Shown: positions 8,620-18,203 of the stretch, in pieces | Layout: each line of letters begins with the position of its first letter | Numbering within the stretch: the stretch's first letter is position 1 | Source: Opitutaceae bacterium | GTDB taxonomy: Bacteria > Verrucomicrobiota > Verrucomicrobiia > Opitutales > Opitutaceae | Reading direction: 5' to 3' | Length of the DNA: 64,000 bases | Assembly (NCBI GenBank): GCA_019455245.1 | Contig: JACFMR010000010.1 | Coordinates: forward strand, 1-64,000 | Translations under genes and position numbers: made by a program | Notes under the pieces: model-generated | What the model was told of the DNA's origin: nothing | The model's input: only the letters and a program-made list of their open reading frames with translations | Database searches by the model: none

Positions 8620-9787
8620 ACCCCGATTTCGCGTGAAAGCCCACCATCTGCGCAAAGTCTACCTGCTGTTTTTCATCATCTTCGGCGTGCTGGCCGTCAT
8701 GGCCGCGGTCGCCTGGCAAAGCATCAGGCGGGCCGAGCACAGCGGGGATTGGCTCAACCAGACCTACGCCACCATCCATGCATTGGATTTGACCTTGTCC
8801 CACCTGCGGGCGGGCGATGCCGCCGTGAGGACCTTTGTGCTCAGCGGGGACACGCATGACATGGCGGTAATCAGGGAGGCTTTCGGCGAAATGGGCGACC
8901 ATTGGCAGACGGCCCGGGCGCTGCTGCGGCATCAGGACGAGCTGGCTCCAGCAATTGATGCGTTGGATGGGTTGATCGCGGCGCGGGAGGATTGGGGGCG
9001 CAAAATCACGGCGGCACGTGAGGCCGGAACCGGTGACGAGGTGCAGGGATTGCTCGCCGCGGATGCCAGCGCGGGCGGGATGGCGGATATCATCCGTGCT
9101 TTCTCCCGGCTGCGTGCCGGACAGCTGGACCTGATCGGGGCGCGCGATGCGGAGTCTTTCCGCCAGATGCAGACCACGCGCTGGATCGAGGGCGTGGGCA
9201 TCGCGGTCAATCTGGTGCTCTTTGCGGCGGTGCTCTGGCTGATCCGCGATGATCAGGCGGCCCATGAGCGCCTCCACCGCACCCTGCGCGACGCCAACGA
9301 ACAGCTGGAAGCCCGGGTGCGGGAGCGGACCCACGACCTTGTCGCGGCCAACGAAAAGCTGACCCTGGAAAACCTGGAGCGCCAGTGGAGCAACCAAGCC
9401 TTGGAACATCAGTTGCGATACAACCAGCAGATCGTCAATTCGGTCGAGGATCTCGTCTTTGTCACGACCAAGGTCTTGAACGTGACGCGCATCAATCCCG
9501 CGGTCACGCATTGTACCGGCTGGGCGGAGAAGGATATTTTGGGCAAATCTCTCGACTCGGTGGTTGCATTGACCGCCGCCGATTCGCCGGTGGCCGGATG
9601 GGAGGCGGTTGCCCTCGCGCTGCGGGATGGCCGCGATCTCAGCGGTCAGGTCGCGAATCTGACCACAAAGTCAGGGGCACGCCTTGCGGCCACCCTGAGC
9701 CTGTTTCCGCTGCGCGATGGCAACAAGGTCGTCGGCAGTGTTTTCATTCTCCGTCCGGATCCTTCCACCCATTCCCGCAACGCCTGA
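8570..9787 (+). CDS. CHASE3-PAS membrane sensor lacking a kinase domain
   Basis: This 405-residue protein has a membrane segment at about 29-51, an extracytoplasmic helical region of about 150 residues that looks like CHASE3, a second membrane segment at 206-226, a coiled coil at about 230-280 (heptads in ANEQLEARVRERTHDL) and a PAS domain at about 285-400 (INPAVTHCTGWAEKDILGKS). It then stops. No HisKA, HATPase, GGDEF or EAL domain follows, although this architecture usually continues into a histidine kinase. The next gene is a lone receiver domain 20 nt downstream. It may be a truncated kinase or a sensor that signals through a partner. Confidence 0.85.
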   Translation: MTRRLIPTAPKTLPVLEPRFRVKAHHLRKVYLLFFIIFGVLAVMAAVAWQSIRRAEHSGDWLNQTYATIHALDLTLSHLRAGDAAVRTFVLSGDTHDMAVIREAFGEMGDHWQTARALLRHQDELAPAIDALDGLIAAREDWGRKITAAREAGTGDEVQGLLAADASAGGMADIIRAFSRLRAGQLDLIGARDAESFRQMQTTRWIEGVGIAVNLVLFAAVLWLIRDDQAAHERLHRTLRDANEQLEARVRERTHDLVAANEKLTLENLERQWSNQALEHQLRYNQQIVNSVEDLVFVTTKVLNVTRINPAVTHCTGWAEKDILGKSLDSVVALTAADSPVAGWEAVALALRDGRDLSGQVANLTTKSGARLAATLSLFPLRDGNKVVGSVFILRPDPSTHSRNA

Positions 9788-9807
9788 ACCGCTCGAGCGC
9801 AGTTACC

Positions 9808-10173
9808 ATGAGCAAAACGATTTTACATCTCGACGACGAAGCCGACATCCGCGACCTGCTTTCCGCCTTCCTGATCGGCAAGGGCTATCGCGTCATCTCC
9901 GCGTCCACCCTGCATGAGGCCTTGGACATCGTGGCCCATCAACCGGTCGACCTTTTGATCACGGATTTGCAGCTCGATGAAGCGGACGGTCTGGAGACCA
10001 TCCGCCGGATCCGGGAAAAGTGTCCGGACACCCCTGTCATCATCCTCACCGGCGTTTTGGTCGGACCGGCCCTGGCGCAGGAGACGCTGGGGCAGGAGGT
10101 GGCCTGCTATTTGGAAAAAACCACCCCTTTGGCCAAAATCCATGCGCAGGTGCAGCGGGTACTGGGGGAGTAG
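9808..10173 (+). CDS. Stand-alone response regulator receiver domain
   Basis: This 121-residue protein is a CheY-like receiver and nothing more. The acidic pair is in LHLDDEADI, the phosphoacceptor aspartate in LLITDLQLDEADG, the switch threonine in VIILTG and the conserved lysine in LEKTTPL (Thr replaces the usual proline after Lys). The start ATG lies 20 nt after the stop of the CHASE3-PAS gene, so they are likely one transcription unit. With no output domain it must act by protein contact or phosphotransfer. No histidine kinase is encoded nearby. Confidence 0.92.
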   Translation: MSKTILHLDDEADIRDLLSAFLIGKGYRVISASTLHEALDIVAHQPVDLLITDLQLDEADGLETIRRIREKCPDTPVIILTGVLVGPALAQETLGQEVACYLEKTTPLAKIHAQVQRVLGE

Positions 10174-10285
10174 GGCGGCGGTTTTCTGCCCATCCGTGTC
10201 ATAGTCAAGGGCCTGCCGCGGTTGCCGCTAGGGTTTTATTTGCGTTTGCCGGGCCATGAACTTTCACTGGGGCCCTTTTTCGCCC

Positions 10286-11875
10286 ATGAAAGTCCTCGTC
10301 GCCGATAAAATCTCGTCCAAGGGAGTGGAGTACCTGCGCCAGCAGCCGGGTCTCGCCGTAATCGAGGCCTATGGCTCCTCTCCGGAAAAGATTCTGTCCC
10401 TCGTGGGTGACGTGCAGGCGATCGTGGTGCGGAGTGAAACGAAAATCACCGCCGAAGTTTTTGCCGCGGCGCCCCGCCTCAAGGTCGTGGGCCGGGCGGG
10501 CGTGGGCGTGGACAACGTCGATGTGGAGGCCGCCACCGAGCGCGGGGTGATTGTGATGAACACCCCTTCCGGCAACACCATCGCCACGGCCGAGCTGACC
10601 TTCACCCACATCCTGTGTGGTGCGCGCCCGGTGCCGCAAGCGGCCGCTTCCATGCGGGCCGGCAAGTGGGACCGCAAGAACCACGCCGGCATCGAATTGT
10701 TCCGCAAAACGCTCGGGGTGGTGGGGCTGGGCCGGATTGGCGGCGAGGTGGCCAAGCGGGCCCAGGCCTTCGGCATGCGCGTGGTGGCCTACGATCCCTA
10801 TCTGGCGCCCAGCCGCGCCAAGGCCATGCAGGTTGAAGCCATGAGCCTGGATGAGCTGCTGGCGGCGAGCGACTACATCACCGTGCACATGCCGCTGACC
10901 GATTCGACGCGGCACATGATCGATGAAGCGGCCCTGGCCAAATGTCGCCCGGGAGTGCGCATCTTCAACTGCGCGCGCGGCGGCATCATCAAGGAATCGG
11001 CGCTGATCGAGGCGGTCAAATCCGGCCATGTGGCCGCGGCCGGTCTCGATGTTTATGAGGATGAACCGTTGCCGGAAGACAGCGAGTTGCGACAGCTCGA
11101 CGCGGTGACGCTGACCCCGCATCTGGGCGCCTCCACCGCCGAGGCCCAGGAAAGCGTGGGCATCGAGATCGCCGAGCAGGTCGCCGATGTGCTCAAGGGA
11201 GGGGTCATTCGCAATGCCGTCAACATGCCGTCGCTCGATGCGGCCACGCTGCGCACGCTGGGCCCATATCTCGATCTGGGCGAAAAGCTGGGCACGCTGG
11301 TGCAGCAGATGGGACCCAAGCAGATCGACTTGTTGCACATCACCTACTGGGGCAAGATTGTCGATCTCGACGCCAATTCGGTCACGCGCGCGATCCAGCG
11401 CGGTTTTCTGCGGCACATCAGCGGCGATTCGGTCAACTACGTCAACGCCCCGCTCGCCTTGCAGCGGCTGGGAGTCAAGGTGCAGGTTGTCAAATCCACC
11501 GACGAGGTGGACTACACCGAGCTGATCGCGGTCGAGGCGGTCGCCCCGGACGGATCGCGGCATGCGGCGCAGGGCACCCTGATCGGCCGCACCGGCAAAC
11601 CCCGTATCATCGGGCTCAACGGACGCGAGGTTGAGGTTGAGGCGCAGGGCAAGTTGCTGGTGATCGAAAACCACGACGAGCCGGGCATGATCGGCTATGT
11701 CGGTTCACTGCTCGGCAAGGACAGGGTCAATATCGCTAACATGTCGCTGAGCCGCCAGGAGCCCGGGCAAACGGCCCTGATGGTGATCAACCTGGACAGC
11801 GAGCCGAGCCCGGCCGCCCGGCGGGAATTAAAGTCGCATCCGGCCATCAAGCTGGCGAAGTTCGTGCAGATTTAG
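10286..11875 (+). CDS. serA: D-3-phosphoglycerate dehydrogenase
   Basis: This enzyme commits 3-phosphoglycerate to serine synthesis by oxidising it to 3-phosphohydroxypyruvate with NAD+. The 529-residue length is that of the long type with two extra C-terminal domains: the catalytic/NAD core (GLGRIGGEVAKRAQAFGMRVVAYDP near residue 146, catalytic His in TPHLGASTAEAQ), an ASB intervening domain, and an ACT domain (VIENHDEPGMIGYVGSLL) that usually binds serine. The start is placed at MKVLVADKIS; an ATG at 10256 would add ten residues not seen in the family. It heads a rightward series with plsY (6-nt gap), hom, lysC and thrC. Confidence 0.95.
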   Translation: MKVLVADKISSKGVEYLRQQPGLAVIEAYGSSPEKILSLVGDVQAIVVRSETKITAEVFAAAPRLKVVGRAGVGVDNVDVEAATERGVIVMNTPSGNTIATAELTFTHILCGARPVPQAAASMRAGKWDRKNHAGIELFRKTLGVVGLGRIGGEVAKRAQAFGMRVVAYDPYLAPSRAKAMQVEAMSLDELLAASDYITVHMPLTDSTRHMIDEAALAKCRPGVRIFNCARGGIIKESALIEAVKSGHVAAAGLDVYEDEPLPEDSELRQLDAVTLTPHLGASTAEAQESVGIEIAEQVADVLKGGVIRNAVNMPSLDAATLRTLGPYLDLGEKLGTLVQQMGPKQIDLLHITYWGKIVDLDANSVTRAIQRGFLRHISGDSVNYVNAPLALQRLGVKVQVVKSTDEVDYTELIAVEAVAPDGSRHAAQGTLIGRTGKPRIIGLNGREVEVEAQGKLLVIENHDEPGMIGYVGSLLGKDRVNIANMSLSRQEPGQTALMVINLDSEPSPAARRELKSHPAIKLAKFVQI

Positions 11876-11881
11876 ACCGCG

Positions 11882-12538
11882 ATGTTCACGTCCACCCTCA
11901 TTGCCGCCGCCGTCGGATACGTCCTGGGCTCTCTGCCCTTCGGCTATCTTGTTGCGCGCGCCAGGGGCGTGGACATTTTTGCCGTGGGCAGCAAAAATCC
12001 CGGCGCGACCAATGTTCGCCGGGTATTGGGCCGCGGCCCGGGCAACCTGGTTTTCGTGCTCGATGTGCTGAAAGGCGCGCTGGCCACCGGCTGGCCCATG
12101 GCGTATGCCGCGTTCAATGCGCGGCGGCATGCCGGTGAGTTTTACGTCAACATCGATCCCACGGTCTTCATGATTGCGGGACTGGTGGGCGCGGTGTTGG
12201 GGCATTCGTTTTCCTGTTTCACCAAGTTTCGGGGCGGGAAGGGCGTGGCCACGGGGGCGGGTGGATTTCTGGTGCTCATGCCGACCGCCACGCTGATTGG
12301 CGCGGTGGTCTGGGTCGCGGTCTTCTTGATCACGCGGTATGTTTCCCTGGCCTCCATGCTGGCCGCCGTCTCGCTGCCGCTCAGTGCCTGGTGGCTTGGC
12401 CGTCCCGGCACCCTCGTCGCGCTCTGCGTGGTGGTGGCCGTTTTTGTGGTGGTCCGCCATCGGGAAAACTGCCGCCGGCTGCTGCACGGCACGGAACATC
12501 GTTTTGTCAAAACCCCGGGCGACGCCACACATTCATGA
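11882..12538 (+). CDS. plsY: Glycerol-3-phosphate acyltransferase PlsY
   Basis: This integral membrane protein of 218 residues moves an acyl group from acyl-phosphate to glycerol-3-phosphate, the first step of phospholipid synthesis. The three conserved loops are visible: GSLPFGYLVAR, GSKNPGATNVRRVLG, and FRGGKGVATGAGG, with about five membrane helices. It lies 6 nt after serA, and its stop overlaps the hom start by ATGA. Being embedded in an amino-acid operon is unusual but the sequence is clear. Translational coupling with hom is likely. Confidence 0.95.
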   Translation: MFTSTLIAAAVGYVLGSLPFGYLVARARGVDIFAVGSKNPGATNVRRVLGRGPGNLVFVLDVLKGALATGWPMAYAAFNARRHAGEFYVNIDPTVFMIAGLVGAVLGHSFSCFTKFRGGKGVATGAGGFLVLMPTATLIGAVVWVAVFLITRYVSLASMLAAVSLPLSAWWLGRPGTLVALCVVVAVFVVVRHRENCRRLLHGTEHRFVKTPGDATHS

Positions 12539-13857
12539 GCAAGAGCAACGTCATCAAAATCGGATTGTGTGGATTCGGCACGGTGGGACAGGGCGTGTGG
12601 AAGCACCTGCAGCGCACCAAGGGCGAAATGGAAGCGCGGCTCGGCGTACGGCTCGAACTGGCCCGCGTGGCGGTGCGTGATCCCAGGCGCAAGCGTGCGG
12701 TGCGGCTGCCGGCCTCGAAGCTCACCACCGACGCGATGGCCGTGGCCTGCGACCCGGCGATCGGCATTGTGTGCGAGCTCATGGGCGGCACGGACCTGGC
12801 GCGGCAGGTCACGCTGGCGGCATTGCGCGAAGGCAAGGTGGTGGTGTCGGCCAACAAGGCGCTGATCTCGGCCCACGGCGCGGAAATTTTCGCCACTGCG
12901 CGCAAGCATGGCGGGCATTTCTTTTTCGAGGCCAGCGTCGCCGGCGGTATCCCGATCATCAAGGCCCTGCGGGAGGGGCTGGTGGCGAACCGGTTTCCCT
13001 GCATCTACGGCATCCTTAACGGCACCTGCAACTACATCCTCACGCAGATGGAGGAACTCGACGCGCCCTACGACTGCGTGCTGGCCGAGGCCAAGCAACT
13101 GGGTTACGCCGAGGCGGACGAAGCGCTTGACGTGCAGGGGTGGGATGCCGCCCACAAGGCCGCGGTTCTCGCCTGGCTGGCGCACGGGCGCTGGGTGGAC
13201 CCCAAGCACATGATCGTGGAGGGCATCGACCGCATCACCCCCGCCGATTTCAAGAATGCGGCCACGCTGGGCTATGGCATCAAGCTGCTCGCGATCATTG
13301 TCCGTGATTTTGCGACCGACGAACTCTCGGTGCGTGTGCATCCCACGTTGCTGCCCGAGGGCAACGTCATCGCCAACGTCAACGGCGTCTACAACGCGAT
13401 CTCGGTCACGGGCGATGTGGTCGGCACCACACTCTACATCGGCCGCGGCGCGGGGCAGGACGCCACCGCGAGTGCGGTGATCAGCGACATCGCCGATGCC
13501 GCGGCCCTGCTGCGTCACGGCAAGAACCTGCACCTGACTTCCGAGGTTGCGCCCTTGCCGGCCGGTGGGGTCAAACTGGCGCCGCTAGAGAGAATCCGCG
13601 GCTGCTATTATCTGCGCCTCACCGTCAGGGATCAACCTGGTGTGTTGGCGCGCATCGCGTCGGTCATGGCGCGACATCATGTCAGCATCGCCAGCGTCAT
13701 TCAAAACGCCTCGGAAACCGACGGTACCGCGTCGCTGGTGCTGACCACGCACGAAAGCAACGAGCGCGCCATGCAGACCACGCTCCGCGACGTGTCCCGT
13801 CTGGCGAGCGTGGTTGATCGTCCGCTGCTCCTGCGCATCGGGGAGTTTTCCGAATAA
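12535..13857 (+). CDS. hom: Homoserine dehydrogenase
   Basis: This 440-residue enzyme reduces aspartate semialdehyde to homoserine. The N-terminal dinucleotide motif is GLCGFGTVGQGVW, the catalytic region contains VVSANKALI and EASVAGGIPIIKALREG, and NGTCNYILT is the family signature near residue 160. The last ~80 residues form an ACT domain (RLTVRDQPGVLARIASVMARH), expected to give threonine feedback control. The start at 12535 lies within the plsY stop (ATGA overlap). lysC follows after 18 nt. It is monofunctional, not fused to aspartokinase. Confidence 0.96.
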   Translation: MSKSNVIKIGLCGFGTVGQGVWKHLQRTKGEMEARLGVRLELARVAVRDPRRKRAVRLPASKLTTDAMAVACDPAIGIVCELMGGTDLARQVTLAALREGKVVVSANKALISAHGAEIFATARKHGGHFFFEASVAGGIPIIKALREGLVANRFPCIYGILNGTCNYILTQMEELDAPYDCVLAEAKQLGYAEADEALDVQGWDAAHKAAVLAWLAHGRWVDPKHMIVEGIDRITPADFKNAATLGYGIKLLAIIVRDFATDELSVRVHPTLLPEGNVIANVNGVYNAISVTGDVVGTTLYIGRGAGQDATASAVISDIADAAALLRHGKNLHLTSEVAPLPAGGVKLAPLERIRGCYYLRLTVRDQPGVLARIASVMARHHVSIASVIQNASETDGTASLVLTTHESNERAMQTTLRDVSRLASVVDRPLLLRIGEFSE

Positions 13858-13875
13858 ATCCAGTATTTCACGTCC

Positions 13876-15099
13876 ATGCCACGCATCGTTCAAAAATTTG
13901 GCGGCACCTCCGTGGGTGACGTCGAACGCATCAAGAAGGTCGCCGAGCGCATCAGGTCGGTCCGCGACCAAGGCAACGAGCTTGTCGTGGTGGTGTCGGC
14001 CCGCGCCGGCGTCACCAACGAGCTGATCGCCCGCGCCAAGGCGGTGTGCGCCGTGCCCAGCGAGCGCGAGCTCGACATGCTCCTTGCGGTCGGCGAGCAG
14101 GAGACCATCGCGCTGGTGGCGATGGCCCTGCACGGCCTCGGGGTCGACGCCGTGAGCTACACCGGTGCACAGGCCGGCATTTTCACCGACAAGGTGCACA
14201 CCAAGGCCAAGATTTCGGCCATCAATGCCAAGCCCATCGACCTCGATCTGAAGGCCGGCAAGGTGGTGATTGTCGCAGGGTTTCAGGGCATCAACGAATT
14301 CGGCCACATCACCACGCTGGGGCGGGGCGGTTCCGATCTCACCGCCATTGCGCTGGCCGCCGCGCTCAAGGCCGACAAATGCGAGATCTACACCGATGTG
14401 GACGGCGTTTACACCGCCGACCCGCGCGTCGTGCCCAATGCCCGCAAACTCAACGAGATTTCCTACGACGAGATGCTCGAGCTGGCCTCATCCGGCTCGA
14501 AGGTCATGCAGTCGCGTTCCGTCGAGTTCGCCAAAAAATACAACGTCATTTTCGAAGTCCGCTCCTCATTCAATTACAACCCGGGAACCATCGTGAAAGA
14601 AGAAGTCTCCTACATGGAAAAGGTCGTCGTGCGTGGCGTGGCCGTCGACAAGGACCAGGCCAAGCTGATCGTCAGCAACATCCTCGACAAACCCGGCTCG
14701 GCCGCCCGCGTCTTCCGGGCCCTGGCCGACGCCAACGTGATGGTCGACATGATCGTCCAGAACGTCGGCCGGCATGGCGTGGCCAACCTCACCTTCACCG
14801 TGCCGCAGGGGGATTCGCACCGCGCGCTCAAGGCGTTGGAGCCCGTGCTCGACGAGATCGGCGGCGGTCAGGTGGCGATCCACGACCATATCGCCAAACT
14901 TTCGGTGGTGGGCGTGGGCATGCGCTCGCACTCGGGCGTGGCCGCGACGTTGTTCCAGGCGCTGGCCGAGGCGGGGATCAACATCGAGTTGATCAGCACC
15001 TCCGAGATCAAGATCTCGATTGTCATCGATCTGGACCGGGCCGATGAGGCCGCGCGGATGGCACATCAGGTTTTCAACCTCGACCAGCCCGGCATCTGA
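13876..15099 (+). CDS. lysC: Aspartate kinase
   Basis: This 407-residue kinase phosphorylates aspartate, the first step toward lysine, threonine and methionine. The N-terminal KFGGTSVGD motif, the segment TLGRGGSDLTAIALAAAL and the DVDGVYTADPR signature are present. Two ACT domains occupy about residues 265-400 and would bind lysine and/or threonine. The length matches the monofunctional alpha-type enzyme; an internal start for a separate beta subunit is possible near 14614 (ATG in SYMEKVVVRGVAV). It sits between hom and thrC with gaps of 18 and 23 nt. Confidence 0.95.
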   Translation: MPRIVQKFGGTSVGDVERIKKVAERIRSVRDQGNELVVVVSARAGVTNELIARAKAVCAVPSERELDMLLAVGEQETIALVAMALHGLGVDAVSYTGAQAGIFTDKVHTKAKISAINAKPIDLDLKAGKVVIVAGFQGINEFGHITTLGRGGSDLTAIALAAALKADKCEIYTDVDGVYTADPRVVPNARKLNEISYDEMLELASSGSKVMQSRSVEFAKKYNVIFEVRSSFNYNPGTIVKEEVSYMEKVVVRGVAVDKDQAKLIVSNILDKPGSAARVFRALADANVMVDMIVQNVGRHGVANLTFTVPQGDSHRALKALEPVLDEIGGGQVAIHDHIAKLSVVGVGMRSHSGVAATLFQALAEAGINIELISTSEIKISIVIDLDRADEAARMAHQVFNLDQPGI

Positions 15100-15122
15100 C
15101 GGGCGCCCGGGGCGAACCGACC

Positions 15123-16481
15123 ATGCGATTCATATCCACCCGCGGCCGGTGCGAGCCCCTTGGGTTCGGCGACGCCGTGGCCACCGGCCTGGCGCCGGAT
15201 GGCGGCCTGTTCCTGCCGGAGCAACTGCCGGATTTGAGCGTCCGGTGGCGAAGCTGGGCCGGTCTCGGTTACGCGGATCTTTGCCATGCATTCCTGCGGA
15301 TCTTTGCCACCGATGTGCCGGACGAAACGTTGCGCGGGATCATCGGCCGGTCGTACACCCGATTCAGGCATGCCGACATCGCGCCGTTGGTGAAACTGGA
15401 TGCGCGCACCTACGTGCTGGAGCTGTTTCACGGACCGACGCTGGCGTTCAAGGACTTTGCCCTGCAGCTGCTCGGCAACCTGTACGAGCACCAGTGCCGC
15501 GAGCGCGGCCAGACCATCAACGTCCTGGGCGCCACCTCGGGCGACACCGGCGCGGCGGCCATCCACGGCCTGTTGGGCAAGCCCGGTGTGGCGATATTCA
15601 TTTTGTATCCGGACGGCCGCGTGTCGCCCTTGCAGGAACGGCAGATGACCTGCACCGGCGCGGACAATGTTTACGCTCTTGCCATCGACGGGTCGTTTGA
15701 TGACGCCCAGACGGCGCTGAAGGAGCTTTTTGCCGATCAGGACTTCCGGCTGCAACACCGGCTCTCCGCGGTAAATTCTATCAATCTCGCGCGCGTGCTC
15801 GCGCAATGCGTTTATTATCTGCATGCGTGGTTGCGGCTGCCGGAAGCGGATCGCAGTGAGATTGAATTCGTGGTGCCGACCGGCAATTTCGGCAACGTGC
15901 TTGCCGGCTGGATGCTGCAACGCATGGGCGTGCCGATCCGCGGCTTCAAGGTGGCGACAAACCGGAACGACATCCTGCACCGGCTGTTCACCACGGGCGA
16001 ATACCGGCTTGGCCCGGTGCAGCCGAGCCTGGCTCCGTCGATGGACATCCAGGTGGCGTCGAACTTTGAGCGTTTGCTCTATTACCAGCTCGGACAGGAT
16101 CCCGCCCGCGTGCGGGAGGTCATGGCCACGTTCAAGTGCGCCGGTTACTTCCGCTTTGAGAATTTTGATCGGGACTGCTTCACCTCCACGCGCTGCGAGG
16201 ACGTGGAGATCCCCGGCATCATCCGTCGCGTGCATCAGGATTATGGTTACATGGTGGATCCGCACACGGCCTGCGGCTTCAAGGAGCTCGCGCGGGACCG
16301 GGTCAGCGTGGTGCTTGCCACCGCCAGCCCGGCCAAGTTCCCCGACACCATCAGGGCGGCGATCGGCATCGAACCGCGCGATCCCGCGCTGGAGACGCTC
16401 AAAAGCCGGCCGATAATCAAGCACAAGCTGGCAGCCAATGCTGCCGACATCGCGCGGTTTGTGGCTGACCACGCGGTCTGA
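15123..16481 (+). CDS. thrC: Threonine synthase
   Basis: This 452-residue PLP enzyme turns O-phosphohomoserine into threonine. The N-terminal RGRCEPLGFGDAVATGLAPDGGLF segment, the PLP lysine in GPTLAFKDFALQ near residue 115, and the phosphate loop NVLGATSGDTGAAA near 140 identify it. The later PTGNFGNVLAGW segment is the usual second PLP phosphate site. It ends the serA-plsY-hom-lysC-thrC series and faces cls. Homoserine kinase, which supplies its substrate, is not encoded beside it. Confidence 0.96.
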   Translation: MRFISTRGRCEPLGFGDAVATGLAPDGGLFLPEQLPDLSVRWRSWAGLGYADLCHAFLRIFATDVPDETLRGIIGRSYTRFRHADIAPLVKLDARTYVLELFHGPTLAFKDFALQLLGNLYEHQCRERGQTINVLGATSGDTGAAAIHGLLGKPGVAIFILYPDGRVSPLQERQMTCTGADNVYALAIDGSFDDAQTALKELFADQDFRLQHRLSAVNSINLARVLAQCVYYLHAWLRLPEADRSEIEFVVPTGNFGNVLAGWMLQRMGVPIRGFKVATNRNDILHRLFTTGEYRLGPVQPSLAPSMDIQVASNFERLLYYQLGQDPARVREVMATFKCAGYFRFENFDRDCFTSTRCEDVEIPGIIRRVHQDYGYMVDPHTACGFKELARDRVSVVLATASPAKFPDTIRAAIGIEPRDPALETLKSRPIIKHKLAANAADIARFVADHAV

Positions 16482-16555
16482 GAAAATCGACCGGGCAGCC
16501 GGTCCCGCGTGGCCAACTCCAGCGCTTGACCTCGGTTTGCGACCGGCTGGCCGGA

Positions 16556-18052
16556 CTAGAGCAGCGGTGCGAACAACCGGCTGAGGTCCTCCGCCACGCC
16601 GTGCAACCAGCGGAAGCGGGTGGGCGGCGCCGGTTTGGCCACGCGGCTGGCCGGCAGCAAAGTGCGGGCCCAGGCCTTGATGGCGCGCACATCGGTATCG
16701 GTGTGGGCGAGGACGCCGATCTCGAAATTAACGAACAGGCTGCGCAGGTCGAAATTGGCCGAGCCGAAGAGGGCGATGCGATCGTCCACGATCGTGACCT
16801 TGCTGTGCATCATTCCGGGGCCGTAGAGGCGGATGTCTGCCCCGGCGGTGCGCAATTCGCGCAGGTAGTGCTTCCGGGCGTAATCGGTCACCGGGTGGTT
16901 CGATTTGGCGGGCAAAATGAGGGTGATGTCGATGCCGGCCCGCGCCTTGACGATCAGCGAACGCAGCAGGACCTCGTCGGGGATGAAATAGGGCGTGATG
17001 ATCCAGATGCTGCGATGGGCCGCCTGGATCATGGCCACCAGACCTTCGTAGAGCGGGTCGCCGTCGACATCGGGACCGCTGGTGATGACCTGCAATTCGC
17101 CCTTGCCCATCGGATGGCCCACGGTGTCGGCCGGCACCTCGCTGCGGATTTTGTCCGCAATCTGTCCGCTGGCGAAACACCAGTCGGCCAAGAACACTTC
17201 GTTGAGCAATATGGCCGCGGGGCCGGAGATGCGGGTGCCGAAATCCACCCAGCGTTTGTGATACGGGGTAGGACCCATGTATTCGCGGGCCAGGTTGTGT
17301 CCGCCGACGATGGCGGTGGTGTGGTCAAAGACGCCGATTTTGCGATGATTGCGCAGGTTGGCGGTGCCGCGCGGCATGAAGTGCAGCACGGGCATGAACC
17401 ACTGGATCTCGCCTCCGGCCTGTTTGAGCGGGGCGAGAAAATCGCGGCTGATGAACATGCACCCCACGGCATCGAGCAACAACCGCACCTTGACGCCCTC
17501 CCCGGCGCGTCGGGCCAACAATTTGATGATGCGTTTGCCGGTATCATCACGGCCCAGAATGAAGCTGGTGATGTGGATGCAGTGTTTGGCCTCCAGGATG
17601 CAGGTTTCGAGCACGCGGTAGGCTTCCTCGCCGGTGGTGAGCAGGGAGACGCTGTTGCCCGCGAGTGGCGGGGAGCCGCCGCTCGCGGTGACCGCCTGGG
17701 CGACGGGCAGGTTGGTGCTCGCGGCGGGCAGGGTTTCGGGGCAGGGCAGACGTGGCCGGACCATGCCTTTGCGCGCCATCTGGCGGCGAACCTTGCGCCC
17801 GCCGAGCAGCAGATAGAGCGGCACACCCAGATAGGGGATCAGCACGATGACGAGCAGCCAGGCCACGGTGTTGCCGGGCTGACGTTTTTCGCTCATCAGC
17901 CGCGCGATCAGGAACAACGCCAGCAGGAATCCCGCGACTGTGAGAAGATGCGGAAGCACGCCATTGAGAAAGGGATGTTCGATCACTTCGTCCATGCGAT
18001 CGGCCCGCCGGGCTGATGAGGCCAAGGTGCCGTCAGCCCGGACAAAAGCCAT
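16556..18052 (-). CDS. cls: Cardiolipin synthase
   Basis: This 498-residue phospholipase D family enzyme condenses two phosphatidylglycerols to cardiolipin. It has two N-terminal membrane helices (about residues 34-52 and 63-83, GNTVAWLLVIVLIPYLGVPLYL) and two HKD motifs: NHRKIGVFD with GGHN, and HSKVTIVDD with GSANFD. Both are intact. The ATG at 18052 gives the longest form; MDEVIEHPFLNG at 17995 is a reasonable alternative start. The gene is convergent with thrC (74 bp apart) and divergent from tRNA-Tyr. Confidence 0.94.
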   Translation of the reverse strand: MAFVRADGTLASSARRADRMDEVIEHPFLNGVLPHLLTVAGFLLALFLIARLMSEKRQPGNTVAWLLVIVLIPYLGVPLYLLLGGRKVRRQMARKGMVRPRLPCPETLPAASTNLPVAQAVTASGGSPPLAGNSVSLLTTGEEAYRVLETCILEAKHCIHITSFILGRDDTGKRIIKLLARRAGEGVKVRLLLDAVGCMFISRDFLAPLKQAGGEIQWFMPVLHFMPRGTANLRNHRKIGVFDHTTAIVGGHNLAREYMGPTPYHKRWVDFGTRISGPAAILLNEVFLADWCFASGQIADKIRSEVPADTVGHPMGKGELQVITSGPDVDGDPLYEGLVAMIQAAHRSIWIITPYFIPDEVLLRSLIVKARAGIDITLILPAKSNHPVTDYARKHYLRELRTAGADIRLYGPGMMHSKVTIVDDRIALFGSANFDLRSLFVNFEIGVLAHTDTDVRAIKAWARTLLPASRVAKPAPPTRFRWLHGVAEDLSRLFAPLL

Positions 18053-18109
18053 GCTAAAAAAACCTTGAACTCTTCCGCATCAGCCATGAGTTTGCGCGCT
18101 CCCCGTTTT

Positions 18110-18195
<86 letters not shown>

Positions 18196-18203
18196 CTTTT
18201 CTT

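Noticed and set aside
16488..16503. Small hairpin between thrC and cls considered as a terminator
   Set aside because: The stem is only 6 bp and no T-run follows on either strand.
16526..18016. A 496-codon plus-strand frame opposite cls
   Set aside because: The minus strand has both intact HKD motifs of cardiolipin synthase; the plus-strand translation shows no domain.
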